Shown here: one piece after another, positions 1-7,702 of the stretch
How the letters are laid out: every line of letters starts with the position of its first letter
Position numbering within the stretch: position 1 is the first letter of the stretch
Source: Micromonosporaceae bacterium
Lineage (GTDB): Bacteria > Actinomycetota > Actinomycetes > Mycobacteriales > Micromonosporaceae
DNA length: 48,431 nt
NCBI GenBank assembly: GCA_009377645.1
Contig: WHTQ01000028.1
Location: 1-48,431 of the forward strand
Direction: 5' to 3'
Made by a program: the position numbers and the translations under genes
The notes under the pieces: generated by a model
Seen by the model: only the letters and a program-made list of their open reading frames with translations
Told to the model about the DNA's origin: nothing
The model's database searches: none

Positions 1-341
1 CCGTGGGTGTGCTCGACGGCGCCATCCACGTCGTCGGAGGAGAAGACCCGGCCCCTGTTCGCGGCGGCGTGATCGACCGCCACCTTGTCCTCCCCGGCGG
101 CGGCGACGAATGGGAGGACGGCGCGCGCCCGCTGGTCGCGACCCATGGTCCGGGGTGGGGCGTGATCGACGGTCGCCTGTACGTCTCGGGCGGATCGCGG
201 CGTCAAGGCGCCCAGTCGGTGCTGGGCTGGACCGGCCTCACCGCGGTGTTCGACCCGACGGACAGCGGCCGCCAACGCGAGCGCGAGCTCGACGGGCTCA
301 ACCGCCCCAGCACACCGCCAGCAGATGACGGGGACGCGTGA
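1..341 (+). CDS. Kelch-repeat protein, C-terminal fragment (5' end outside window)
   Basis: The reading frame is open from the window edge to a TGA at 339-341 and gives about 112 residues. It contains kelch-like units with the characteristic hydrophobic stretch followed by paired glycines (for example AIHVVGG, LVLPGGG and LYVSGGS), spaced about 30-45 residues apart as in beta-propeller blades. The last residues are polar and look like a C-terminus. Kelch propellers are usually binding scaffolds or galactose-oxidase-like enzymes; nothing here tells which. Its 3' end overlaps the convergent cyclase gene by 44 bases. The true start lies upstream of the window. Confidence 0.55.
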   Translation, partial: VGVLDGAIHVVGGEDPAPVRGGVIDRHLVLPGGGDEWEDGARPLVATHGPGWGVIDGRLYVSGGSRRQGAQSVLGWTGLTAVFDPTDSGRQRERELDGLNRPSTPPADDGDA

Positions 342-1350
342 ACCCCTTCAGGGTCCGAAGCCCGCGATCGTCCAGCTCGAATCGCGCGTCGAGCTGATCG
401 GCCAGCGTCTCGGTGATCAGGACCTCGCCGGGCGCGGCCTCGGACATCACCCGGGCCGCCATGTTGATCACGGTGCCCAGTAGATCGTTCGTCGCCACCA
501 CTGCCTCGCCGGTGTGCATCCCGATGCGCACCGGAAGGGCAAAGCCAGCCTCGTCGCGTTGGGTTTGCAGCCGTCGCTGGATCTCCACCGCACACTGCAC
601 GGCTTCGACGGGCGAGACGAACTGCGCCATGAAGCCATCGCCTTGGGCCGTCACCTCCGTGCCCCGATGGGCGCCGTAGCAGTCGCGCAACAACCCGAGG
701 TGTCGCGCGCGGACGCGAGCCCACTCGTCGTCGCCGATGACCTCGGTCAGGCGCGTCGAGTCGACGACGTCGGTGAACATCACGACGACCGAGCTCCGCG
801 GCGACGGCGTGACCGGTCGAACCGCGGTGGCGGGCGGCGGAACAGGCATGGGGCCGATCGTGAGCTGTTGGCCCTTGATCGCTCGTTGCGCGGCTCGCTG
901 CTGCTTCCTCAGCTGGGCCGCGTGGGCCGCGGTGGCGTGCAGCCCGAGGGCGATGCCCCAGCCGGCGGCGGGGAAGAACGGCCAGAAGAAGTCCGCGCCG
1001 GTGATCGCCCAGGTGCCCAGGAAGAAGCCGTTCGTCAGCCCGTAGGTGATGGCGTGGTATCGAAAGCCGGCGCTGCGCCAGATCCGCACACGGGGCGCCG
1101 GTCCCGACGGCGGCGGCGTCGTCCCGTCGAGATCCCAGAGCAACGTGGCTAGATCGCCTACGGTGCGAGCCTGGACTGCGGCGTCAAGGCGCTGCTCGAG
1201 CTCTTCGAGCCCGAGCTCGGTGCCCGTCACCCGCAGGAGCTGCAGCGCGCGCTCGCGATCCTCGTTCGAAGCGGGCTGATCCGCGGCGGAGCTGGGCACG
1301 CCACCATTATCCCGCTCGCGGCCATGGCCCGGGAGCGAGACGCCCGTCAC
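298..1350 (-). CDS. Class III adenylate/guanylate cyclase with DUF1707-like and 2TM domains
   Basis: 350 residues. Residues about 30-77 resemble the DUF1707 actinobacterial N-terminal helix domain. Residues about 95-145 form a two-helix membrane hairpin (2TM type). Residues about 186-345 are a class III cyclase domain. Metal-binding aspartates are D194 (FTDVVDST) and D238 (QGDGF), and the transition-state pair is N296/R300 (NMAAR). The position that is lysine in classical adenylyl cyclases is T234 (VTAQGD), so the nucleotide made is uncertain. The GTG start is supported by GAGGAG six bases upstream, inside the end of the preceding gene, with three bases between the genes. It is probably cotranscribed with the Clp cluster, so a cyclic-nucleotide or stress-signalling role is possible (inference). 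Confidence 0.85.
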   Translation of the reverse strand: MTGVSLPGHGRERDNGGVPSSAADQPASNEDRERALQLLRVTGTELGLEELEQRLDAAVQARTVGDLATLLWDLDGTTPPPSGPAPRVRIWRSAGFRYHAITYGLTNGFFLGTWAITGADFFWPFFPAAGWGIALGLHATAAHAAQLRKQQRAAQRAIKGQQLTIGPMPVPPPATAVRPVTPSPRSSVVVMFTDVVDSTRLTEVIGDDEWARVRARHLGLLRDCYGAHRGTEVTAQGDGFMAQFVSPVEAVQCAVEIQRRLQTQRDEAGFALPVRIGMHTGEAVVATNDLLGTVINMAARVMSEAAPGEVLITETLADQLDARFELDDRGLRTLKGFTRPRHLLAVCWGG

Positions 1351-1353
1351 CTG

Positions 1354-1713
1354 TCACTCCTCGCCCGAGAAGCGCTCCCACGCCGACTGGCGCGTCATGC
1401 CCAGCGCCTCACCGACCCGGGCCCAGGTGACGTCGCGGGAGCGCAACCTCTGGACGACCGTGGACACGGCCCGGTCGATGGGCCGGTGCGAGGCGTGAAT
1501 GCGCACCATCTCGGCCAAGAGCTCTTCGTCGGGGAGGTCGTCCCAGCTCTTGAACGCAGGGAGAGGGTTGTCGGCGAGGATCTCGTCGCACAGGCCGACG
1601 CACTCGTCGCAGATGTAGACCCCGGGACCCGCGATCAGCTTCTTGACCTGCTTCTGCGACTTGCCGCAGAAGGAGCACTTGAGCAGGTCGCCGCCGTCTC
1701 CGATCCGTGCCAC
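1354..1713 (-). CDS. ClpX-type C4 zinc finger / HTH protein in the usual clpX position
   Basis: 119 residues. The N-terminus is a ClpX zinc-binding domain: C13-x2-C16 and C35-x2-C38, with the [13 protein letters not shown] segment of ClpX. There is no AAA+ domain, Walker A or sensor motif. Residues about 75-115 look like a helix-turn-helix ending in [20 protein letters not shown]. The GTG start has GGGAGA six bases upstream. It sits 167 bases downstream of clpP2, where clpX follows clpP in Streptomyces and other actinobacteria. In ClpX this zinc domain binds adaptors and substrates, so the protein may be a Clp adaptor or a regulator; this is inference. Stand-alone ClpX-zinc-finger proteins exist in actinobacteria. 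A full clpX may lie elsewhere in the genome. Confidence 0.85.
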   Translation of the reverse strand: MARIGDGGDLLKCSFCGKSQKQVKKLIAGPGVYICDECVGLCDEILADNPLPAFKSWDDLPDEELLAEMVRIHASHRPIDRAVSTVVQRLRSRDVTWARVGEALGMTRQSAWERFSGEE

Positions 1714-1880
1714 CCAGGTTCTCCCAACTCGCGCAGGCCACTGCGGGCCGACCGACCGGGTCCCGCCGCACCGCCGCGCTCTGGCGGGGTGCAGACCCGA
1801 CGTTACCCGGTTGGACCGACATTTGCGCGCGGCCCGGGCCGGCCGGTGCTGGCGTGTCTCCCCCGCCCGGGGTCGCCCGG

Positions 1881-2543
1881 CTAGGCAGCGGCGGCGGCCG
1901 CCAGCACCTTCTTCTTGCGGCTCGCCACCACGTTGTCCACCAGGCCGTACTCCTTCGCCTCCAAGGCGGTCATAATCTTGTCGCGATCGATGTCCTTGCG
2001 GACCTTCTCGACCGGCTGGCCGGAGTGCTTGGCGAGCGTCTCCTCCAGCTGGGTGCGCATCCGCATGATCTCCCGGGCCTGGATCTCGATGTCCGACCCC
2101 TGGCCGTAACCGCCCTCAGTGGCCGGCTGGTGGATGATGATCCGGGCGTTCGGCAGCGCCCCCCGCTTGCCCGAGGTGCCGGCGCCGAGCAGCACCGCCG
2201 CGGCGCTGGCCGCCTGGCCGAGGCAGAAGGTCTGGATGTCCGGCCGGATGAACTGCATCGTGTCGTAGATCGCCGTCATGGCCGTGAACGAGCCACCCGG
2301 CGAGTTGATGTACATCACGATGTCCCGGTCCGGGTCCGCCCCCTCCAGGGTGAGCAGCTGCGCCATCACGTCGTTGGCGGAGGCGTCGTCGATCTGCACC
2401 CCGAGGAAGATGATCCGCTCCTCGAACAGCTTGTTGTACGGGTTCGACTCCTTCACCCCGTACGAGGTGCGCTCGACGAACGAGGGCAGCACGTACCGGT
2501 TGTGCACCGGCATCGGGCCGCCGGGCAGGAACAGTTCGGTCAT
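1881..2543 (-). CDS. clpP2: ATP-dependent Clp protease proteolytic subunit (second paralogue, ClpP2-like)
   Basis: 220 residues. The serine protease subunit forms tetradecameric barrels that degrade substrates unfolded by ClpX or ClpC. The catalytic triad is visible as S113 (GQAASAA), H138 (IIIHQP) and D188 (DIDRD). The N-terminus is longer than in the upstream paralogue (about 35 residues before [12 protein letters not shown]), and the C-terminus ends in [11 protein letters not shown]. The ATG start has GAGGAGGG ahead of it, 12 bases after clpP1, so the two are cotranscribed. Actinobacterial ClpP1 and ClpP2 commonly form a mixed ClpP1P2 complex. Identification is firm; the 1/2 numbering follows gene order only. 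Confidence 0.95.
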   Translation of the reverse strand: MTELFLPGGPMPVHNRYVLPSFVERTSYGVKESNPYNKLFEERIIFLGVQIDDASANDVMAQLLTLEGADPDRDIVMYINSPGGSFTAMTAIYDTMQFIRPDIQTFCLGQAASAAAVLLGAGTSGKRGALPNARIIIHQPATEGGYGQGSDIEIQAREIMRMRTQLEETLAKHSGQPVEKVRKDIDRDKIMTALEAKEYGLVDNVVASRKKKVLAAAAAA

Positions 2544-2555
2544 CGTGAGCCCTCC

Positions 2556-3179
2556 TCAGTTACGGGTGCCGGCACCGGCCGGGATCTGCGCCGCGCCAGT
2601 GATCACGTGGTCGATGAAGCCGTACTCGAGCGCCTCCTGGGCGGTGAACCACCGGTCCCGGTCCGAGTCGGTCTCGATCTGCTCCGTGGTCTGCCCGGTG
2701 TGGAAGGCGATCCGGTCCTGGAACATCTTCTTGGTGTAGATCATCTGCTCGGCCTGGATCGCGATGTCGGAGGCGGTGCCGCCCATCCCGGCGGCCGGCT
2801 GGTGCATCATGACCCGGGCGTGCGGCAGCGCGTACCGCTTGCCCTTGGCGCCGGCACACAGCAGCATCTGCCCCATCGAGGCGGCCATCCCCATCGCCGT
2901 GGTCACCACGTCGTTCTCGACGAACTGCATCGTGTCGTAGACCGCCATGCCGGAGTGGACCGAGCCGCCCGGCGAGTTGATCCACAGGTTGATGTCCCGC
3001 CGCGGGTCCTCGGCGGCCAGCAGCAGCAGCTGCGCGCAGATCCGGTTCGCGATCTCGTCGGTCACCTCGCTGCCGAGGAAGATGATCCGTTCCTTCAGCA
3101 GGCGGTTGTAGACCGAGTCGTCGAGGCTGGTCCCGAACCCGTCGGCGGACCGGGCCGCCGTCGTCTCGCCTGTGGTCAT
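2556..3179 (-). CDS. clpP1: ATP-dependent Clp protease proteolytic subunit (first paralogue, ClpP1-like)
   Basis: 207 residues. Catalytic residues are S101 (GMAASMG), H126 (VMMHQP) and D175 (DSDRD), spaced as in E. coli ClpP. The MGGTASDIAIQAE segment is typical of this family. The ATG start has GGAGGAG seven bases upstream. It lies 97 bases downstream of tig and 12 bases upstream of clpP2. The tig-clpP gap holds a ClgR-like box and a perfect 18-base palindrome, so clpP1P2 may have its own regulated promoter. The product is the cytoplasmic proteolytic core partner of ClpP2. Confidence 0.96.
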   Translation of the reverse strand: MTTGETTAARSADGFGTSLDDSVYNRLLKERIIFLGSEVTDEIANRICAQLLLLAAEDPRRDINLWINSPGGSVHSGMAVYDTMQFVENDVVTTAMGMAASMGQMLLCAGAKGKRYALPHARVMMHQPAAGMGGTASDIAIQAEQMIYTKKMFQDRIAFHTGQTTEQIETDSDRDRWFTAQEALEYGFIDHVITGAAQIPAGAGTRN

Positions 3180-3215
3180 TGTGTTCTCCTCCGTACGTCG
3201 ATCACTTCGACCCTA

Positions 3216-3233
3216 GCGGCCGGATCCGGCCGC
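3216..3233. promoter_or_regulatory. 18-bp perfect palindrome upstream of clpP1
   Basis: GCGGCCGGATCCGGCCGC reads identically on both strands and lies 37 bases ahead of the clpP1 ATG. Immediately downstream on the minus strand is TAGGGT, which fits a TAnnnT -10 element. It may be an operator or part of an RNA hairpin for attenuation or termination after tig. No T-tract follows it. Confidence 0.4.
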
Positions 3234-3256
3234 GACCGCCTGCCAGGGCAGGGTTT

Positions 3257-3267
3257 CGCTCACAGCG
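3257..3267. promoter_or_regulatory. ClgR-like operator upstream of clpP1P2
   Basis: The plus strand reads CGCTCACAGCG, preceded by TTT. This matches the core CGCYNANRGCG described for the actinobacterial Clp regulator ClgR; the flanking positions fit only partly. It lies about 78 bases upstream of the clpP1 start, a normal place for an activator site. ClgR activates clpP1P2 in Corynebacterium, Streptomyces and Mycobacterium. The match is by eye, and such a short motif can occur by chance in GC-rich DNA. Confidence 0.45.
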
Positions 3268-3276
3268 CAGGCCCGC

Positions 3277-4644
3277 TCAGGCCACCGGCTCCGCCGGTGC
3301 CGGCTCAGCCGGCTCCGGCTCGGCCGCCGGCGGGCGGGCCCCCTCGACGGTGACCGGGTTGCCGGCCGTGTCGGTGATCGTGACCCGCTCCAGCAGCAGG
3401 CTCAGGGTCTTGCTGCGCCGCACGTCCGCGTACACCGCCGCCGCGGCGCCGGCCCGGACCAGCTGGTCGTAGTACTGCTGCGGCTCGATCCCGACCCGCT
3501 GCGCCCGCCCGACGACCTCCTGCCCGTACTCGTCGTCGGAAACCTGGACCTGCTCCGCCTCGGCCAGCGTGTCCAGCAGCAGCTGGATCTTGACCCCCTC
3601 GGCGGCGGCCTCGGCCAGCTCGGCGTCGATCTCGGCCTCGGTCTTCTCCTCCAGGGCGAGGTACTCGGACAGGGATCGGCCGACCCGCTCCAGCTCCTCG
3701 GTCAGGTGCTCCTTGCGGTGCGACACCTCGTCCCGGACCACCCCCTCCGGCGCCGGCACCCCGGACCGGCTGACCAGCTCCGCCAGCGCCTTGTCCCGGG
3801 CGGCGTAGACCTGCTCGGTCCGGGCCCGGCGACGCAGCCGCTCCCGGACGTCCTCGCGCAGCTCGTCGAGCGTGTCGAACTCGCTGGCCAGCTGCGCGAA
3901 GTCGTCGTCCAGCGGCGGCAGCTCCTTCTCCTTGACGGTGCGCACGGTCACCGCCACGTCCGCCTCCTGGCCGGCGTGCTCGCCGGCCACCAGCGGGGTG
4001 CGGAAGCTGGTCGAGTCCCCGGCGGACATCCCCACCAGCACGTCGTCCAACCCCGGCAGCAGGCTCTGGCTGCCCACCTCGTGGGACAGGTTGGTGGCGG
4101 TGCCACCCTCGACCGGTGTGCCATCGACGGTGGCCGCCAGGTCGATCTGGACGAAGTCGCCGGTGGCGGCCGGCCGCTCCACCGTCTTCAGGGTGGCGAA
4201 CCGCTCCCGCAGCGAGCCAACCTCCTGGTCCAGGTCGGTGTCTTCGATCTTGATCTCGTCGACGGTGACCGCGACCGTGCTCAGGTCGGGCAGCGTGACC
4301 TCCGGCCGGATGTCCATCTCGGCGGTGAACCGCAACGGCTGGCCGTCGTCCACCTCGATGTTGTCCACCTCGGGCCGCCCGAGCGTCTTGACCTGGTGCT
4401 CCTGGATCGCCACCACCAGCTGCTGCGGGATCACCTCCTGCACCGCCTCGTTGAGCACCGTCTCCCGCCCGACCCGCTGGTCGATCACGGCCGCCGGCAC
4501 CTTGCCTCGCCGGAAGCCCGGGATGGTGACCTGCTGCGCCACCTCCCGGTACGCCTTCCGGAGGGTCGGCTCCAGCTCCGCGAACGGCACCTCGATGGCG
4601 AGCCTCACCCGGGTCGGACCCAGCGTCTCGACCGTGCTCTTCAC
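3277..4644 (-). CDS. tig: Trigger factor (ribosome-associated chaperone)
   Basis: 455 residues. The N-terminal ribosome-binding domain (about 1-115) carries the signature GFRRGKVP that docks on ribosomal protein L23. A central FKBP-type peptidyl-prolyl isomerase domain (about 155-245) is seen as GDFVQIDLAATVDG through LLPGLDDVLVGM. The C-terminal helical chaperone domain follows, and the protein ends in an acidic Pro/Ala/Glu tail of about 20 residues, as often in actinobacterial trigger factors. The GTG start is supported by AGGGAG five bases upstream. It heads the tig-clpP1-clpP2 cluster, a conserved bacterial order. It binds nascent chains leaving the ribosome. Confidence 0.96.
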   Translation of the reverse strand: MKSTVETLGPTRVRLAIEVPFAELEPTLRKAYREVAQQVTIPGFRRGKVPAAVIDQRVGRETVLNEAVQEVIPQQLVVAIQEHQVKTLGRPEVDNIEVDDGQPLRFTAEMDIRPEVTLPDLSTVAVTVDEIKIEDTDLDQEVGSLRERFATLKTVERPAATGDFVQIDLAATVDGTPVEGGTATNLSHEVGSQSLLPGLDDVLVGMSAGDSTSFRTPLVAGEHAGQEADVAVTVRTVKEKELPPLDDDFAQLASEFDTLDELREDVRERLRRRARTEQVYAARDKALAELVSRSGVPAPEGVVRDEVSHRKEHLTEELERVGRSLSEYLALEEKTEAEIDAELAEAAAEGVKIQLLLDTLAEAEQVQVSDDEYGQEVVGRAQRVGIEPQQYYDQLVRAGAAAAVYADVRRSKTLSLLLERVTITDTAGNPVTVEGARPPAAEPEPAEPAPAEPVA

Positions 4645-4944
4645 GCGTACTCCCTGGTTGGTTGACTTGGTTGGCGGTCTGGCTTAATGGTGCTCACTGG
4701 GAGAGGTGGCGGGACTTCTGCCCACGGGCCATCGGTCGACGCTCGCCGCTGCGCGTGCGCTCCCGCTGGCTATCGTAGACCCCCGCCCACCTCCCGGTCT
4801 CGGGCCGGGGCCGGGCCGCCGCGCGACTGACCCGGCGAATCCTGCCCATCGCCAGCGGATGCGCCCCGGGGTGACGCAGATTACTCTCCAGTAGAGTCCG
4901 GGGCTCGCCGCAGACCGCTCGCCGCAGACCGGGAGGGCAGAGAG
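4645..4944. other. Divergent intergenic region between tig and a secreted hydrolase gene
   Basis: 300 bases without a convincing gene. For tig, the minus strand has TACGAT at 4772-4777, which could be a -10 element. For the rightward gene, TAGAGT at 4892-4897 fits TAnnnT and lies in a small inverted repeat (ACTCT at 4883-4887, AGAGT at 4893-4897). No clear -35 hexamer is visible for either. No tRNA was found here. Confidence 0.3.
4904..4931 (+). repeat. Tandem 14-bp duplication in the leader of the secreted hydrolase gene
   Basis: CTCGCCGCAGACCG occurs twice in direct succession (4904-4917 and 4918-4931), ending just before the GGGAGG ribosome-binding site. The two copies are identical, which suggests a recent slippage or duplication. 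Confidence 0.7.
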
Positions 4945-6264
4945 ATGACACTACGCCGGGTGGCCACGACCGTGGCCGGGTTGCTGCTGGTGCTGGCGGC
5001 GGTGGGAGCCGGGCCGGCCGGTCCGGCAACCGCCGGGCCACCGCCACAGTACTTCGTGGACGAGTCGAAGCTGCCGTTCGACGCCGTCCCGGGCATCGCC
5101 ACCGACCGGTACTGGGGGGTGCACACCGGTGCTGGCTACCGGATCGAGGTCCCGCGGGACTGGAACGGCTCGCTGGTGATGTGGGCGCACGGGTTCCGTG
5201 GTGACGGGCTCGAGCTGACGGTCGACAACCATCCGCTGCGGGAGTTCCTGGTCGCCAACGGCTTCGCGTGGGCGGCGTCGAGCTTCTCGAAGAACATGTA
5301 CGACGTGGCGCAGGGCGTCCAGGACACGCACGCGCTCACCAACCGGTTCAATGGGATCGCCGGTACGCCGGACCGGGTCTACCTGACCGGCGCGTCGATG
5401 GGCGGGCACATCACGGCGGTGGCGATCGAGCAGTACCCGGCCAGCTACGTCGGCGCCATGCCGATCTGCGGCGTGCTCGGGGACCTGGAGCTGTTCGACT
5501 TCTTCCTCGACTACAACCTGGTGGCGGCGGCACTGTCCGGGGTCGAGGTGAGCTTCCCACCGGACCCGGACCAGTGGGTCGGGGAGTCGGTGCCGCAGAT
5601 CACCGGCACGCTGGCCAGCGCCTGGCCGGCCGGCCTGACCGCCGACGGCGAGCACCTGAAGGCGATGACCGAGCTGCGCTCCGGCGGCGAACGGCCGCTG
5701 TCCGAGGCGGCGTTCCTGTCCTGGGCGTCGTTCCTGCTGGAGTTCGGCGCGCTGGACGGGACCGTCCCCCGCTCGCCCGGGGTGGTGGTGGACAACACCG
5801 ACGCGGTCTACCAGTTCGACACCGACCCGCAGCTCAGCGCGGCCGAGCAGGAGCTGAACGACACCGTCCTGCGGGTCGCCCGGGACCCGGCCGGCCGCCC
5901 CAAGCCGGGTCTGGCCAACGTACCGGTGGTGGCCGGCACGCCGCCGGTGCCGGTGCTCACCCTGCACGACCTCGGCGACCTGTTCGTCCCGTTCTCGATG
6001 GAGCAGCTGTACACGCGCCGGGTGGCCGGCAACGGCGCCTCCGACCACCTGGTGCAGCGCGCCATCCGCGGGGTCGGCCACTGTGACTTCACCGCGACGG
6101 AGCTGGTGTCCGGGTTCCTCGATCTGGTCGCCTGGGTGGAGCAGGGGGTGCGGCCGGCCGGCGACGACGTGCTGAGCGAGGACGTGGTGGCGGACCCGGA
6201 CTACGGATGCGCCTTCACGACCGAGACCCGCGACCTCGGCCCGTTCACGGCACCCTGCCCCTAG
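4945..6264 (+). CDS. Secreted alpha/beta hydrolase
   Basis: 439 residues. A signal peptide covers about residues 1-31 (basic MTLRR, a hydrophobic Leu/Val/Ala core, then an Ala-Gly-Pro region). The mature part is an alpha/beta hydrolase: an oxyanion-hole strand MWAHGF, the nucleophile elbow GASMGGH, a probable acid residue in LHDLGDLFVP and the histidine in GVGHCDF. Paired cysteines near the C-terminus (YGCAF and APCP) fit an exported protein. The ATG has GGGAGGG about seven bases upstream. The substrate is unknown; relatives include esterases, peptidases and depolymerases. It appears to be monocistronic. Confidence 0.8.
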   Translation: MTLRRVATTVAGLLLVLAAVGAGPAGPATAGPPPQYFVDESKLPFDAVPGIATDRYWGVHTGAGYRIEVPRDWNGSLVMWAHGFRGDGLELTVDNHPLREFLVANGFAWAASSFSKNMYDVAQGVQDTHALTNRFNGIAGTPDRVYLTGASMGGHITAVAIEQYPASYVGAMPICGVLGDLELFDFFLDYNLVAAALSGVEVSFPPDPDQWVGESVPQITGTLASAWPAGLTADGEHLKAMTELRSGGERPLSEAAFLSWASFLLEFGALDGTVPRSPGVVVDNTDAVYQFDTDPQLSAAEQELNDTVLRVARDPAGRPKPGLANVPVVAGTPPVPVLTLHDLGDLFVPFSMEQLYTRRVAGNGASDHLVQRAIRGVGHCDFTATELVSGFLDLVAWVEQGVRPAGDDVLSEDVVADPDYGCAFTTETRDLGPFTAPCP

Positions 6265-6275
6265 CTTGATCTTTA

Positions 6276-6371
6276 ATCTGCGCGTCGCGGGCGTGGACTG
6301 ATGGACTTCTTCGCCTTCGATCTGTTCGTAGTGGTCCTCGACCTGTGACCGCGTAGGTCATCGACGCAGAT
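6276..6371. repeat. Imperfect inverted repeat flanking a gene-free AT-richer segment
   Basis: ATCTGCGCGTCG at 6276-6287 is matched on the other strand by CGACGCAGAT at 6362-6371, with two extra bases in the left arm. The roughly 75 bases between hold no convincing gene. This gap (6265-6447) and the gene after it are poorer in GC than their surroundings. It may be a remnant of a small mobile element or only a weak hairpin. Confidence 0.25.
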
Positions 6372-6447
6372 CAGCACCGGTCATTTGACAGATGCCAGCA
6401 CTCCCGGGCAGCTGGTAGCGTCCCTGACGGCGACGAAAGGAAAAATT

Positions 6448-7053
6448 ATGGGCAAGGCAATCATGGGTTGTGCGGCGGTGTCGGCCGACGGCTACATCGC
6501 TTACGACGATGGCCAGATCGGGTCCTTGTTCGACTGGATGTCGGGTGGCGATGTCGAATGGAAATTGTCCGAATCCGACGAGCATGCGATGCGCAGCGCG
6601 CAGGCGTCCAAGGACTTCATGCAATCCGTCTACACCGACATCGGCGCGGTCATCATGGGGCGGAACCTGTTCGATCAGACGAACGGCTGGAATGGCGTAC
6701 CGGAAGCGGGTGATCGCGTCTTCGTCGTTACACATGAGGCGCCGACGGATTGGGAGTATGCGGACACCGCACCGTTCACGTTCGTCACCGACGGAGTCGA
6801 ATCCGCGATCAAGCAGGCACGCGAGTTCTGCGGCGACCGGATCGTCGACGTCGCCGCTGGTCAGATCGGCGGGCAGGCACTGCGGCTCGGCCTGATCGAC
6901 CAGATCGTGATGAACGTCGTGCCCGTCGTCTTCGGTGGCGGTAGGCCGTTCTTCGGCGCCATGGAACCCGGCGACAACGTCACGCTCGGCAACCCGTCCC
7001 GCGTGGCCCAAGGCAACCGTGTCACGCACCTGCTCTACGACGTCGAACACTGA
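6448..7053 (+). CDS. RibD C-terminal / dihydrofolate reductase-family protein
   Basis: 201 residues from the ATG at 6448, chosen because GAAAGGAA lies just upstream; the frame also runs open from a TTG at 6385. The fold is the RibD_C/DHFR-like reductase family: an N-terminal strand ending in SADGYIAYDDG, a middle IMGRNLFD loop, the GGQALRLGLIDQIVMNVVPVVFGGGRPFF segment in two blocks, and a C-terminal strand. Family members use NAD(P)H to reduce pterin- or riboflavin-precursor-like substrates, but the substrate of this branch is unknown. Codon use is visibly less GC-rich than in neighbouring genes, which suggests acquisition from elsewhere. A VOC-family gene follows within 50 bases. Confidence 0.8.
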   Translation: MGKAIMGCAAVSADGYIAYDDGQIGSLFDWMSGGDVEWKLSESDEHAMRSAQASKDFMQSVYTDIGAVIMGRNLFDQTNGWNGVPEAGDRVFVVTHEAPTDWEYADTAPFTFVTDGVESAIKQAREFCGDRIVDVAAGQIGGQALRLGLIDQIVMNVVPVVFGGGRPFFGAMEPGDNVTLGNPSRVAQGNRVTHLLYDVEH

Positions 7054-7102
7054 TCATGGACACAACGAACCGGCAGGACGTCAGACCATCAGGGAGATGA
7101 CC

Positions 7103-7519
7103 GTGCGCACCTTGCTCGTCGGACTCCGCGTCACCGACCAGGATCGCTCTCGCGCGTTCTACCAGGCACTCGGCTACACCATCGTCGGCACCGTTCCCGA
7201 CACCCCGTTCGGCACCCTGACCATGCTCCAGCTGCCGGACGACCCGTTCGTCACCGTCGAGCTCGCGCACGACCCCGCCCGGCCGGTCACCGAGACCGGC
7301 GGCCTCAACCACCTCGCCATCAAGACGGACGACCTGCACGCCACCATCGCCACCCTGGCCGCCCACGGCATCCAGGCCGATCCGGCGCGGCCGACCGCCG
7401 GTCCCGATGAGCCGCTGGTCACCATGGTGCGCGACCCCGACGGCTACCTGATCGAGCTCGTCCAATGGCCGGAAGGACACGCCGACGGAATCACCGCCGA
7501 CGACTTCACGAGCGGGTGA
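7103..7519 (+). CDS. VOC (glyoxalase/bleomycin-resistance-fold) protein
   Basis: 138 residues with two beta-alpha-beta-beta-beta modules. The first has VTDQDRSRAFYQALGY. The second has GLNHLAIKTDDL and ends in VRDPDGYLIELVQ, where H and E are typical metal ligands of the family. The start is set at GTG 7103, because AGGGAG lies six bases before it; the ATG at 7097 would leave no spacer. The family covers glyoxalases, dioxygenases and antibiotic-binding proteins; the short length suits a small-molecule binding or lyase role that cannot be named here. It follows the DHFR-like gene on the same strand. Confidence 0.8.
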   Translation: MRTLLVGLRVTDQDRSRAFYQALGYTIVGTVPDTPFGTLTMLQLPDDPFVTVELAHDPARPVTETGGLNHLAIKTDDLHATIATLAAHGIQADPARPTAGPDEPLVTMVRDPDGYLIELVQWPEGHADGITADDFTSG

Positions 7520-7651
7520 CCACTGCTCCGGTTGGTCGGCTGGTTCGACACTGTCCGACAAGCAGGCTTGGGGACTTGACCCCTCGCGTGCCGCAGTGCG
7601 GAACGCGCCCGACGAGACCGTGTGACTGCCATCCGCTCCTAGCACGCAGGC

Positions 7652-7684
7652 GGTGGGCCGGGCGCTGGCGGCGCCCGGCCCACC
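7652..7684. terminator. Bidirectional terminator hairpin between VOC and subtilase genes
   Basis: Two perfect 14-base arms (GGTGGGCCGGGCGC and its complement) are separated by a five-base loop. The hairpin lies between convergent genes, 133 bases past the VOC stop and 19 bases past the subtilase stop. Very stable GC hairpins without a long T-tract are common terminators in actinobacteria. Confidence 0.75.
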
Positions 7685-7702
7685 GTCGCGTTGCTGCGGG
7701 GC

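Noticed and set aside
1714-1880. A small gene between clpP2 and the zinc-finger gene
   Set aside because: Frames here are short or Arg-rich and none has a ribosome-binding site with a sensible product.
4645-4944. A tRNA gene upstream of tig
   Set aside because: tRNA genes are often near tig in actinobacteria, but no cloverleaf with a GTTCRA T-arm could be built here on either strand.
6265-6447. Fragment of a transposase or integrase
   Set aside because: One minus-strand frame gives a charged peptide (SQVEDHYEQIEGEE), but it is too short to assign to any family; only the inverted repeat was recorded.
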